Positions 1 to 13,239 of a stretch of DNA of 64,000 nt are shown piece by piece (position 1 is the stretch's first letter; each line of letters opens with the position of its first letter). The stretch lies in the NCBI RefSeq assembly GCF_004348115.1, contig NZ_QPFB01000001.1, positions 1,698,836-1,762,835 on the forward strand, given 5' to 3'. Under the pieces are notes generated by a model. The model saw only the letters and a program-made list of their open reading frames with translations, was not told the origin of the DNA and did no database searches. The stretch is from Stenotrophomonas sp. ATCM1_4 (GTDB lineage Bacteria; Pseudomonadota; Gammaproteobacteria; Xanthomonadales; Xanthomonadaceae). The position numbers and the translations under genes were made by a program.

Positions 1-786
1 ACAGCACCGCCGACGGCCACTCGACCAGGTTCACGACCTGCTCCAGGTTGTCCTCGGTGATGCGCGCCACGCCGCCGGCCTGCGCGGCCGCGGCATTGAC
101 CTCGGCGACGATGCGCTCGCGGCGCGCGTCGGCATCGACCAGCACGCTGGCGGCCTTCAGCGACTCGACGTAGTCGTTCGGGTGGCTCAGCCACACCTGC
201 TTGTCGGCCATGAAGCGGTGGCCACGGCTGAAACGGTCCGATTTCAGGCCCAGCAGTTCAGCCGGCACCACGTCATTGCCATGCAGCACCACCAGCCAGT
301 GCACCGGGCGGGCAAAGGCGTACTCGTGGTTGCCCCAGCGCATCGGCTTGGGGATCGGCATCGCGGCGATGGCCTCGCGCACGATCTCCGGCAGCAGCGC
401 GGCGGTCTGTGCGCCCGGGCTGACCGAGCGCAGCACGAAGCGCTCGCCCTTGGCGTCGGTGGTGCGCTCCAGCGCGGTCCAGTCGATGCCGGCCTTGGCG
501 GCGAAGCCCTGCAGCGCCTTGGTCGGCGCGCCGTTGGCATCCAGCGCGATGTTCAGGTACGGGCCGAACACCTCCGAATGCTGCTCGGGTTGTTCGGTTT
601 CCACGCCCGGCAGCAGCACCGCCAGGCGACGCGGGGTGGACAGCGGCTTGGCGCCCTCACGGTCAAACGCGATGCCGCGCTTGGCCAGCCCGTCGATCAC
701 GCCATCGAAGAATGCCTGCGCCAGGCCCGGCAGCGCCTTGACCGGCAGCTCTTCCACGCCCAGTTCGATCAGCAACGGCTGCATGC

Positions 787-790
<4 letters not shown>
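1..790 (-). CDS. glyS: Glycyl-tRNA synthetase beta subunit, N-terminal part (cut by window edge)
   Basis: This is the first ~263 residues of the beta subunit of the alpha2beta2 glycyl-tRNA synthetase, which charges tRNA-Gly in the cytoplasm; the beta chain carries tRNA-recognition functions. The visible N-terminus ([16 protein letters not shown]) is typical of the family, and the usual length is near 690 residues, so more than half lies before base 1. The start at 790 overlaps the stop of glyQ as ATGA, which indicates translational coupling. A second ATG two codons further on (784) is also possible. The interruption is due only to the window boundary. Confidence 0.95.
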
Positions 791-1698
<908 letters not shown>

Positions 1699-1775
1699 GC
1701 TGCCTGAGCCATGCGAAAGGGGTGCGCTAGTATAGCGAGCGGCCGCTCTTTGGCCGCGCCAGCAAGGGGTTCGGG

Positions 1776-3596
1776 GTGGAGCAACAGGCTGCAGGCAGCG
1801 CGCAGATAACACCGGTTCCGGTGCCGATCACGCCCGGTAAGCTGCAATTCTCCAACGTCGCCGCCGCCCTGCTGGGCGATGGCCTGGTGGCCGCGCACGA
1901 CCAGGAGCGGATCCGCTTCTCGGCCCAGGGCGCGCGCAATCCCAGCGAGATCCATCCGCTGGTGCTGCTGGCCAACCTGAAGCTGGCCGCCGCGCCACCG
2001 GCCCGGGGCGAGCTGGCGCTGGAGCGGCTGACCGAATGGCTGGCCGGCCGCACCCACACCCGCTACCTGCGCATCGACCCGACCCGTGTGGACGTGGCCG
2101 CCGCCACCTCCGTGGTCTCCCACGCCTATGCCCGCCGCCACCGCATCCTGCCGCTGGGCGTGGACAGCGAGCGCGTGCTGGTGGCCACCAGCGAGCCTCT
2201 GGCACGCGACTGGGTGCCGGACCTGCAACACCTGAGCCGGCGCCGCATCGAGGTGGTGCTGGTCAACCCGCTGGACCTGCATCGCTACACGATGGAGTTC
2301 TTCGGCGTCACCCGCTCGATCCGCAATGCCCGCAACGATTCACGGGACGGCGGCAACGCCACCACCCTGCCCAGCTTCGAGCAGCTGGTCGAGCTGGGCA
2401 GCTCCGGCGACGTCAACGCCGACGACCACCACGTGGTCAGCATCGTCGACTGGCTGCTGCAGTACGCCTACGAGCAGCGCGCCAGCGACATCCACATGGA
2501 ACCACGGCGCGACATGGGCCGGGTGCGGTTCCGCATCGACGGCGTGCTGCACAAGGTGTTCGAGATGCCGCCCTCGGTGATGACCGCGGTGGTCAGCCGG
2601 GTCAAGGTGCTCGGCCGCATGGACCTGGCCGAGCGCCGGCGCCCGCAGGATGGCCGCATCAAGACCCGCTCGCCGGGCGGGCGCGAGGTGGAGATGCGCC
2701 TGTCCACCATGCCCACCGCGTTCGGCGAGAAGTGCGTGATGCGCATCTTCGACCCGGACTCGGCCTTCAAGAGCATTGAGCAGCTGGGCTTCAGCCCGGA
2801 GGAAGCGGCCGGCTGGAATGAACTGGTCGCCCGCCCGCACGGCATCGTGCTGGTCACCGGCCCGACCGGCTCGGGCAAGACCACCACGCTGTATTCCACG
2901 CTCAAGCGGCTGGCCACCCCGGACGTGAACGTGTGCACGGTGGAAGACCCGATCGAGATGATCGCGCCGGAATTCAACCAGATGCAGGTGCAGGCCAACA
3001 TCGACCTGGACTTCGCCGCCGGCGTGCGCACCCTGCTGCGCCAGGACCCGGACATCATCATGATCGGCGAGATCCGCGACCTGGAGACCGCGCAGATGGC
3101 GGTGCAGGCCTCGCTGACCGGCCACCTGGTGCTGTCCACCCTGCACACCAACGACGCGCCCTCGGCGATCACCCGCCTGCTCGACCTGGGCGTGCCGCAC
3201 TACCTGATCGGCTCCACCGTCAACGGCGTGCTCGCCCAGCGCCTGGTGCGCACCCTGTGCCCGCACTGCAAGGTGCCCGACACGCTGGAAGCGGCCGATT
3301 GGGCCCCGCTGCGTGATGCCCATGACGCATTACCTGATGTCATCACCGCATATGCGCCGGTCGGCTGCCTGGAGTGCCGGCGCACCGGCTACATGGGCCG
3401 GATCGGCCTGTATGAGCTGCTGCCACTGGGTTCGCGGCTGCGCGCCCTGATCACCCGCGACATGGACCTGGCCGGATTCAGCCGCGCCGCACGCGCCGAA
3501 GGGCTGCGTACCCTGCGCCGCACCGGGCTTGAAAAGGTGGCGCAGGGGCTGACTACAATCGAGGAAGTCCTGTCAGTACTGCCTCCCGCGGAATGA
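1776..3596 (+). CDS. GspE/PulE/PilB-family secretion or pilus assembly ATPase (orphan)
   Basis: This is a hexameric-type secretion ATPase of 606 residues, which in known systems powers type II secretion or type IV pilus assembly from the cytoplasmic side of the inner membrane. It has an N-terminal T2SSE_N/MshEN-like region, then the catalytic domain with Walker A GPTGSGKT (residues 362-369), the Asp box and Walker B around [12 protein letters not shown], and a late zinc-type pair CPHC...CLEC (about 495-535). The GTG start at 1776 is supported by an AAGGGG ribosome site six bases upstream. No other gsp or pil gene lies nearby, so its machine cannot be told from context. The stop overlaps the next gene as ATGA. 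Confidence 0.88.
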   Translation: MEQQAAGSAQITPVPVPITPGKLQFSNVAAALLGDGLVAAHDQERIRFSAQGARNPSEIHPLVLLANLKLAAAPPARGELALERLTEWLAGRTHTRYLRIDPTRVDVAAATSVVSHAYARRHRILPLGVDSERVLVATSEPLARDWVPDLQHLSRRRIEVVLVNPLDLHRYTMEFFGVTRSIRNARNDSRDGGNATTLPSFEQLVELGSSGDVNADDHHVVSIVDWLLQYAYEQRASDIHMEPRRDMGRVRFRIDGVLHKVFEMPPSVMTAVVSRVKVLGRMDLAERRRPQDGRIKTRSPGGREVEMRLSTMPTAFGEKCVMRIFDPDSAFKSIEQLGFSPEEAAGWNELVARPHGIVLVTGPTGSGKTTTLYSTLKRLATPDVNVCTVEDPIEMIAPEFNQMQVQANIDLDFAAGVRTLLRQDPDIIMIGEIRDLETAQMAVQASLTGHLVLSTLHTNDAPSAITRLLDLGVPHYLIGSTVNGVLAQRLVRTLCPHCKVPDTLEAADWAPLRDAHDALPDVITAYAPVGCLECRRTGYMGRIGLYELLPLGSRLRALITRDMDLAGFSRAARAEGLRTLRRTGLEKVAQGLTTIEEVLSVLPPAE

Positions 3597-4321
3597 AGTC
3601 CCAGCCGTTCCTGATCGTTGAAACCGGGCAACCGTTCCCGACCCTGCGCCGTTACGGGCGCTTCCCGCACTGGATCCGCGTCGCCGCCGGGCTGGAGGAA
3701 GCCGAGACCGTGGTGGTCAACGTCGAGCACGGCGAGGCGCTGCCGGACCGCGGCGGGTTCGCCGCCACCATCGTCACCGGTTCGGCCGCCTTCGTCACCG
3801 ACCGCGCCGACTGGAGCGAGCGCAGCGCCGACTGGCTGCGCGATGCCGCCCATGCCGGCATGCCGCTGCTGGGCATCTGCTATGGCCACCAGCTGCTGGC
3901 CCACGCACTGGGCGGCGAGGTGGCCTACAACCCGGCCGGGCGCGAGTCCGGCACGATCCGCCTGGAGCTGGAAGCACCGGCCGCGGCCGATCCGCTGTTC
4001 GCCGGCCTGCCGGCCACCTTCCCGGCCCACGCCACCCACCTGCAGACGGTGCTGCGCGCCCCCGAAGGCGCCACCGTGCTGGCGCGCTCGGTGCAGGACA
4101 ACTGCCACGCCTTCCGCTGGGGCGAGCAGGCCTGGGGCCTGCAGTTCCACCCCGAATTCGCGACCCATCACATGCGCGGCTACGTGCGCGCACGCGCCGA
4201 CTGCATCGCCCGCCATGGCGGCTGCGCACGCAGCGTTGCCCGCGAGGTCAGCGCCGCGCCGCTGGCCCGCCAGCTGCTGCGCCGTTTCGTGCGCCACGTG
4301 CGGCGCAGCGAGCACCACTAA
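3593..4321 (+). CDS. Class I glutamine amidotransferase (GuaA-like domain, stand-alone)
   Basis: This is a 242-residue cytoplasmic class I glutamine amidotransferase. The nucleophile Cys is in GICYGHQL (about residue 100), and the His-Glu pair of the triad is in QFHPEF (about residues 183-188). Stand-alone proteins of this type release ammonia from glutamine, or hydrolyse gamma-glutamyl compounds; the acceptor here is unknown, and no synthetase partner is fused or adjacent. It resembles the GMP-synthase-type amidotransferase proteins often labelled YfeJ-like. Its start codon overlaps the stop of the upstream ATPase gene, so the two are co-translated, but I know of no functional link. Confidence 0.85.
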   Translation: MKSQPFLIVETGQPFPTLRRYGRFPHWIRVAAGLEEAETVVVNVEHGEALPDRGGFAATIVTGSAAFVTDRADWSERSADWLRDAAHAGMPLLGICYGHQLLAHALGGEVAYNPAGRESGTIRLELEAPAAADPLFAGLPATFPAHATHLQTVLRAPEGATVLARSVQDNCHAFRWGEQAWGLQFHPEFATHHMRGYVRARADCIARHGGCARSVAREVSAAPLARQLLRRFVRHVRRSEHH

Positions 4322-4383
4322 GCAGGGGATACGCGACCGGGGCGGTTCCCCGGCGTGGCACGTTCCCTGCTGCCATCAGAAGC

Positions 4384-4511
4384 CCCCTCCCCAACCCTCC
4401 CCTTGCCTGCGGCAAAGGGAGGGGCAGGAGCGAGGCGTTGCCACGACCTGTAAAGCGCGCGCAAAGCCACTCCCTCCCTTTGCCGCAGGCAAGGGGAGGG
4501 TTGGGGAGGGG
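4384..4511. repeat. Composite inverted-repeat element, best copy (39-bp perfect arms)
   Basis: The left arm (4384-4422, C/T-rich, starting CCCCTCCCCAACCCTCCCC) and the right arm (4473-4511, its exact reverse complement) are 39 bp each, separated by 50 bp. Related elements recur at 18326-18446, 49007-49135 and 57794-57991, with single-arm forms near 14261, 25701 and 62815. All are intergenic. No transposase is visible nearby. Confidence 0.85.
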
Positions 4512-4623
4512 TGCCTGGCTCCGGCGCCGCACCGTCCCATCCGCTCATAACGCCACGACACGTTTCAAGCGATAATCCGCATACGTCGGCATGACCGACG
4601 CTCCCCCCTGTTTCGGAACTGCA

Positions 4624-5523
4624 ATGAGCGAGATTCGCAAGGTGTCGGCCTCCGCCGGCGCGGAATGGCTGCTGACCGGCTTTGGCCTGCTCAAGCGCGC
4701 GCCGCTGGCGCTGGGCTCGCTGGGCATCCTGTGGGGTCTGGGGACCTCGCTGGTGCTGTCGCTGTCGCTGCTGGTGCCCGCGCTGGGCACGCTGCTGCAG
4801 TTCCTGCTGCTGCTGGCCGGCCCGTTGTTCATGGGCGGCCTGCTGTGGGCCGTGCGCGAAGTCGACCAGGGCCGCCCGGCCCGTCCGGCACACCTGCTGC
4901 AGGGCGTGCAGGAAGGCCGCGCGCCGCACCTGCTGGTCGCCCTGCTGCCGCAGCTGGTGGGCGCGTTGCTGCTGGGCACACTGCTGCTGGTGCTGGTCGG
5001 CGGACCGTCCGGCTTCCAGCACCTGTCCGAGGTGATGCTCAAGCTCAACGAGCTCAGCCAGTCCGGCACGCAGCCGGACCCGGCGCAGATCGAGGCGCTG
5101 GTCGCCACCTTGCCGGCCGGTCGCATCCTGTTGTGGCTGCTGCTGATGCTGGCCACCTTCGCCGCGTTGACCCTGGCCCTGTTCGTGATGCCGCCGCAGG
5201 TGATGTTCCAGCGCGCCACCGGCGTGCATGCACTGCGCCAGAGCCTGCGCGCCAGCATCCACAACCTGCCGGCGATGCTGGTGTTCTTCGTGCTGGCCTT
5301 CATCGCCATCTTCGCGATCTATTTCGCGGTGATGATCGTGGCGCTGGTCATCGGCCTGATCGCCGGCCAGGCCGCGGCGATGGCCGTGGCCCAGCTGTTG
5401 TTGATGGCGGTGCTGATGCCGGTGTTCGCCGGCGCGGTCTACGCCGCCTGGAAGCAGATGCTGGCCCCGGCCGATGCCGGCAGCACGCCGCCGCCGTCCA
5501 GCGGCCACGTGTTCGAGGCCTGA
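4624..5523 (+). CDS. BPSS1780-family multi-pass inner-membrane protein
   Basis: This is a 299-residue integral membrane protein of unknown function. After a short N-terminus typical of the family (MSEIRKVSASAGAEWL), it has about six hydrophobic segments: a pair near residues 30-75, one near 100-125, one near 165-190 and a pair near 220-280. I chose the ATG at 4624 because family members begin with this polar segment; an in-frame ATG at 4591 would add 11 unlike residues. The upstream 100 bp is occupied by the repeat element. No substrate or partner can be inferred. Confidence 0.75.
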   Translation: MSEIRKVSASAGAEWLLTGFGLLKRAPLALGSLGILWGLGTSLVLSLSLLVPALGTLLQFLLLLAGPLFMGGLLWAVREVDQGRPARPAHLLQGVQEGRAPHLLVALLPQLVGALLLGTLLLVLVGGPSGFQHLSEVMLKLNELSQSGTQPDPAQIEALVATLPAGRILLWLLLMLATFAALTLALFVMPPQVMFQRATGVHALRQSLRASIHNLPAMLVFFVLAFIAIFAIYFAVMIVALVIGLIAGQAAAMAVAQLLLMAVLMPVFAGAVYAAWKQMLAPADAGSTPPPSSGHVFEA

Positions 5524-5596
5524 GTTTGGACCCGCCTCCCGGCCCGGCAACGGCGGGAGGCATCGGCGGCGCCGGGGGAACCCCGGCCCGGCACGA

Positions 5597-6598
5597 TCAC
5601 GCCGTGTCGCGGCTGCGCTTGGTCAGGTACATGGCCTGGTCGGCGGCATGCAGCAGGGCATTCACCTCCGCGCCATCGGCCGGGTAGGCGGCCAGCCCGA
5701 TGCTGGCGGCAATGGTCAGGGCCACGTCCTCGCCATCCCGCAGGCGATAGCACATCGGCACCTCCAGCGCCTTGCCCAGCCGTTCGAGCAGGCGGTGCGC
5801 GTCGCTGATGTCGTCCAGTTCCTCCAGCACCAGCGCGAACTCGTCGCCGCCGAGGCGGGCCACGGTGTCGTTCTCGCGCAGCGTGCCGCGCAGGCGCGCG
5901 GCCAGCTCCACCAGCATCGCGTCGCCGGCGCCATGGCCCCAGGTGTCGTTGACGTCCTTGAAACGGTCCACGTCCACGTAGACCAGCGCGAACATGCCGT
6001 TGTGGCGCGAGGCGCGGTGGTGTGCGCTCTCCAGGCGGTCCATGAACAACGCGCGGTTGGGCAGGCCAGTGAGCATGTCGTGCATGGCCAGGTGGCGCAT
6101 CTCCTGCTCCATCTGCTTGCGCTGCTCGACCTCGATCTCCAGCTGCCGGTTGCGCTCGGACAGCTCGCTCAGGGCATCGCGCAACGCCACCCGGTGCCGG
6201 TACAGCTCCAGGAACACCTGCACCTTGGACAACAGGATGGTCGCCTCCAGCGGCTTGGCCATGTAGTCCACCGCGCCGAAGCCGTAGCCCTTGAGGCGGT
6301 GCACGTCATCGGCGTAGGTGGCGGTGACGAAGATGATCGGGGTCTGCCGGGTGGTCTCCTCCTGGGACAGGATCTCGGCCACTTCGAAGCCGTTGATGTC
6401 CGGCATGTAGACGTCCAGCAGCACCAGCGCGAACTCGTCGTCCAGCGTGGCCTTGAGTGCTTCGTTGCCGGAGGACGCCTCGATCACGTCCACGTCCAGC
6501 TTGGCCAGCACGCGGCGGATCACCAGCAGGTTGGCGGGGTTGTCATCCACCGCCAGGATCTTCGGGCGCTGCGGGGCAGGCGGCTTGGTCACGAACAT
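5597..6598 (-). CDS. Response regulator with GGDEF output (diguanylate cyclase)
   Basis: This is a 333-residue REC-GGDEF protein predicted to make cyclic-di-GMP on phosphorylation. The receiver domain (about residues 10-130) has the acidic pair in AVDDN and the phospho-acceptor Asp in LLDVYMPD. A coiled-coil linker (about 135-170) leads to the cyclase domain with an intact GGDEF signature (RLGGDEFALVL). An RxxD inhibitory site (REND) lies five residues before it, so product feedback is expected. The ATG at 6598 overlaps the cheB stop by 10 bp. It is the last gene of a four-gene signalling operon, so the upstream hybrid kinase is its likely phosphodonor (inference). Confidence 0.92.
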   Translation of the reverse strand: MFVTKPPAPQRPKILAVDDNPANLLVIRRVLAKLDVDVIEASSGNEALKATLDDEFALVLLDVYMPDINGFEVAEILSQEETTRQTPIIFVTATYADDVHRLKGYGFGAVDYMAKPLEATILLSKVQVFLELYRHRVALRDALSELSERNRQLEIEVEQRKQMEQEMRHLAMHDMLTGLPNRALFMDRLESAHHRASRHNGMFALVYVDVDRFKDVNDTWGHGAGDAMLVELAARLRGTLRENDTVARLGGDEFALVLEELDDISDAHRLLERLGKALEVPMCYRLRDGEDVALTIAASIGLAAYPADGAEVNALLHAADQAMYLTKRSRDTA

Positions 6599-7170
6599 AG
6601 GGTTTCCAGCAATTTGGGAATTCCGGGCAGCGGCAGGCAATGGTCGGCCCCCGCCAGTTCCAGCGCGGCGGCCGGCATCACCGGTACCTGCGCGGTATGT
6701 GGATCCTGCACGATCACCGTACCGCCTTGGCCGCGGACGCGCAGGCAGCCCTCGGCGCCATCGGAATTGGCCCCGGTGAGCAGCACGGCAAGCAGGTGTT
6801 CACGCCAGACGCCGGCAGCAGATTCGAACAGGACATCGATGGAGGGGCGGGAGAACGACACCCTCGGATCGACACTCAAAGCGAAACGGCCGTCACGTTC
6901 CAGCAGCAGATGATAGCCCGAGGGCGCGACATAAACCGTGCCGGGCCGGGGCTGTTGGCGTTCCTCGGCCTCCACCACGGTCTGGCCGCTGCGGCCGGCG
7001 AGCAGTTCACAGAACAGCCGCATGTCCTCCGAACCGCTGTGGCAGACCACCACCATCGGCACCGGCAGCGGCCCGGACAGCCCGCCCAGCAGGACGTGCA
7101 GGGCCTGCAGCCCGCCCGCCGAGCAGCCCACCACCACGGCCTGCGGCTGCGGGCCGGCGGGGCGGTTCAC
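6589..7170 (-). CDS. CheB-type protein-glutamate methylesterase, catalytic domain only
   Basis: This is a 193-residue protein corresponding to the methylesterase domain of CheB without the usual N-terminal receiver. The catalytic Ser (GCSAGG), His (CHSG) and Asp (LTGANSDGA) can all be placed. In chemotaxis CheB demethylates or deamidates receptor glutamates; here no receptor is in the operon, so its substrate may be elsewhere, possibly the adjacent kinase. The start is a GTG at 7170 that overlaps the cheR stop as GTGA. Lacking a receiver, its activity may be set by partners rather than by phosphorylation (inference). Confidence 0.88.
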   Translation of the reverse strand: MNRPAGPQPQAVVVGCSAGGLQALHVLLGGLSGPLPVPMVVVCHSGSEDMRLFCELLAGRSGQTVVEAEERQQPRPGTVYVAPSGYHLLLERDGRFALSVDPRVSFSRPSIDVLFESAAGVWREHLLAVLLTGANSDGAEGCLRVRGQGGTVIVQDPHTAQVPVMPAAALELAGADHCLPLPGIPKLLETLCS

Positions 7171-8017
7171 AGCGTGCCCCCGGCATTGCGGTAGAGCCGC
7201 AGCTCGGCGTCCAGCGGCACGAAGTCGCGGGCGCTGGGCGCGAACCGGATCGACTCGCGGTTGCCCAGGCACAGGAACCCGCCGCGGCTGAGGCTGCTGC
7301 GGAACAGCCCCAGCACCCGGTCCTGCAGGGCGTCGGAGAAATAGATCAGCACGTTGCGGCACAGGATCAGCTGCGCCTCGCAGAACACCCCGTCGCAGAC
7401 CAGGTTGTGGTTGGCGAAGGTGACCCGCTCGCGCAGCCGCGCGTCGAGCTTCATGAAGTCGTAGCGGGCGTGGTAGTAGTCCGACAGCGTCTGCCGGCCA
7501 CCGGCGGCCAGGTAGTTCTCCGAGTACAGGCGTGCGTCGCGGATCGGGAAGATGCCCTCCTGCGCGCGCGCCAGCGCCTCGTCGCTGAAATCGGTGGCGT
7601 AGATCTGGCAACGGTCGTACAGCCCGGCCTCCTTGAGCAGGATGGCCAGCGAGTACACCTCCTGCCCGTGCGCGCAGCCGGCCTGCCAGATGTTGATCTG
7701 CGGGTAGGAGGCCAGCACCGGGAACACTTCGTCGCGCAGCTTCCGGAACACCGCCGGGTTGCGGAACATCTCCGACACCGGCACCGACAGGCGCGAGATC
7801 ACCTGCGAGACCATCTCGTCGTCGCGCAGCACGCGCGCGGTCAACTCGCCGATGTGCGGCATCTCCAGCGTCTGCACCAGCGCCTGCACCCGGCGCTTCA
7901 GCGAAGCCGGGGCGTAACCGGAGAAATCGTAGCCGTGCCGCCGCGCCATCGCCTGGATGAAGGCATCGACTTCGATGTCGTCGATCTCATCGCGACTGGC
8001 AAGGGGAGCATCGGGGC

Positions 8018-8033
<16 letters not shown>
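7167..8033 (-). CDS. CheR-type protein-glutamate O-methyltransferase
   Basis: This is a 288-residue SAM-dependent methyltransferase of the CheR family. It has an N-terminal helical subdomain and a Rossmann SAM-binding domain with QAGCAHGQEVYSLAI and YATDFSDEAL. The sequence RNVLIYF near residue 225 is a family signature. There are no C-terminal TPR repeats. I chose the ATG at 8033 because the upstream in-frame residues are not family-like; this start overlaps the kinase stop by 16 bp. It pairs with the receiver-less CheB that follows, which suggests reversible methylation within this sensory module. Confidence 0.92.
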
Positions 8034-11623
<3,590 letters not shown>

Positions 11624-11724
11624 TCTCAATTCCCCCGGCGCCGTCCCGGCCACTGTAACCGGACCTGGCCTGTATTCATCGGGAAAGGTATCTCAGAACC
11701 TGTGCCAGCGCGGTGAGGCAGGAC

Positions 11725-12477
11725 TTAGGAGGCCGCGCGCTTGCTGTCCTGGTCACGTGGCTGCAGCCAGCGCGCGGCATGGATGCCCAGCTCGTAGAGG
11801 AAGCACATCGGGATGGCCAGCATCAGCTGCGACACCACATCCGGCGGGGTCAGGATCGCGGCCAGCACGAAGATGCCGACCACCGCGTAACCGCGCCCTT
11901 CGCGCAGCTGCTGCGGGGTCACCCAGCCCAGCAGCACCAGGATCACCATCGCCACCGGCAGCTCGAAGCTGGCCCCGAAGGCGAAGAAGATCGCCAGCAC
12001 GAAGTCCAGGTAGGCATTGGCATCGGGGGTGATGGCGATGACTTCCGGGCGGAACGTGGTCAGGAAGTGGAACACCGCCGGCAGCACCAGGAAATAGGCG
12101 AAGGCGCAGCCGATGTAGAACAGTGCCACCGCCGAGGCCAGCAGCGGCACCGCCAGCCGCTTTTCGCGGGCGTACAGGCCCGGGGCCACGAACGCCCAGG
12201 CCTGGTAGAGCAGCCACGGCACGGCCACGAACACCGCGGTGAAGAAGGTCAGCTTCAGCGGCGCGAAGAAGGCGCCGGCCGGGTTGGTGGCGATCATCGT
12301 CTGCCCGGCCGGCAGCTGCGAGATCAGCGGCGTGGCCAGGTGGCTGTACAACGTGCGCGAGAACGGCAGCAGCGCCAGCAGCACCACGCCCAACCCCAGC
12401 AGGCCGCGCACCAGCCGCGCGCGCAGCTCGATCAGGTGCTCGATCAGGGGGCTTTCGTTGAAGTCGGCCCCGCTCAT
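11725..12477 (-). CDS. tatC: Twin-arginine translocase subunit TatC
   Basis: This 250-residue inner-membrane protein is the receptor core of the Tat pathway, which exports folded proteins with RR signal peptides. It has six predicted transmembrane helices and the family N-terminus with the conserved HLIELRARL segment, plus the conserved LTPPD near residue 215. It is the third gene of tatABC, and its ATG overlaps the tatB stop as ATGA. The C-terminal tail is short and polar. Nothing unusual is seen. Confidence 0.97.
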   Translation of the reverse strand: MSGADFNESPLIEHLIELRARLVRGLLGLGVVLLALLPFSRTLYSHLATPLISQLPAGQTMIATNPAGAFFAPLKLTFFTAVFVAVPWLLYQAWAFVAPGLYAREKRLAVPLLASAVALFYIGCAFAYFLVLPAVFHFLTTFRPEVIAITPDANAYLDFVLAIFFAFGASFELPVAMVILVLLGWVTPQQLREGRGYAVVGIFVLAAILTPPDVVSQLMLAIPMCFLYELGIHAARWLQPRDQDSKRAAS

Positions 12478-12923
12478 CGCGACGGCTCCTGCGCGGGCGA
12501 CGCCGGGCCTTCCTGCGTCAGGGCACGGTCGGCCGGTTCCTGCGCCGGTGCTTCAGCGGTGGTTTCTGCGGCAACCGGGCGCGGCGTGACCGGCCGCGGC
12601 TCGATGAACGTTTCCGTTTCCGTACCTGGCACCTGTTCGACCTCGCGGCCGAGCGCATCGGCGCCGTCCTGCACCTGTCGGGCCTGATCGCGCAGCCCGC
12701 TCTCGGCCTGCTGCATCGACTGCCGCACGTCCTGCAGGTTGCGCTTGAGTTCCTCGGCGTGCAGTTCGCGCTCGAGCTCCTGCTTGACCGAATCCCACTG
12801 GTTGCGGGCGCGGCGCACCCACAGCCCAGCGAACCGCGCGGCCTTGGGCAAGCGCTCGGGACCGAGCACCACCAGGGCCACCACGGCGATCAGCAACAGC
12901 TCGCCAAAACCGATATCGAACAC
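12474..12923 (-). CDS. tatB: Twin-arginine translocase subunit TatB
   Basis: This 149-residue protein has one N-terminal transmembrane helix (MFDIGFGELLLIAVVALVVL), the conserved GPERLP hinge, an amphipathic helix, and an extended Pro/Glu/Ala-rich tail. TatB forms the substrate-binding complex with TatC. It lies 15 bp after tatA and overlaps tatC by 4 bp. The length matches proteobacterial TatB proteins. Confidence 0.96.
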   Translation of the reverse strand: MFDIGFGELLLIAVVALVVLGPERLPKAARFAGLWVRRARNQWDSVKQELERELHAEELKRNLQDVRQSMQQAESGLRDQARQVQDGADALGREVEQVPGTETETFIEPRPVTPRPVAAETTAEAPAQEPADRALTQEGPASPAQEPSR

Positions 12924-12938
12924 GCCCGGAACTCCGGA

Positions 12939-13166
12939 TCAGCGCGCTTCGCGGTCGTGCTCGGCCTGCGTTTCGGCGCTCTTCTCGGCCTTGCGCGAGT
13001 CATCGCCCAGCTGTGCGGCGGGCTTGTCCTCCTCGCGCATGCCTTTCTTGAATTCCTTGACCGCGCTGCCCAGATCCTTGGCGCCGCTCGTCAGCCGCTT
13101 GGTGCCGAACACCAGCAGGACGATGACCAGCACGACCAACCAGTGCCAGATGCTGAAACTGCCCAT
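12939..13166 (-). CDS. tatA: Twin-arginine translocase subunit TatA
   Basis: This 75-residue pore-forming subunit of the Tat translocase starts [20 protein letters not shown]. It has the FG-TKRL hinge followed by an amphipathic helix and a charged tail. It is the first gene of the tatABC unit on the minus strand. The start at 13166 gives the normal family length. Confidence 0.96.
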   Translation of the reverse strand: MGSFSIWHWLVVLVIVLLVFGTKRLTSGAKDLGSAVKEFKKGMREEDKPAAQLGDDSRKAEKSAETQAEHDREAR

Positions 13167-13199
13167 GATCCGCTCGCGTTATGTGTGGAAGGTTGTTGA

Positions 13200-13233
13200 G
13201 CATAGCGCACCGGGCATGACCCGATCGCTATGC
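13200..13233 (-). terminator. Hairpin between the SYLF gene and tatA
   Basis: An inverted repeat GCATAGCG...CGCTATGC (13200-13207 and 13226-13233) encloses a smaller CGGG...CCCG repeat. It lies 6 bp after the stop of the SYLF-domain gene on the minus strand. There is no clear T-run, so its role as a terminator is inferred from its position. Confidence 0.5.
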
Positions 13234-13239
13234 CGAAGG

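Noticed and set aside
4318..4590. Possible CRISPR-like repeat cluster
   Set aside because: The repeats are inverted, not direct, with one pair only and no cas genes.
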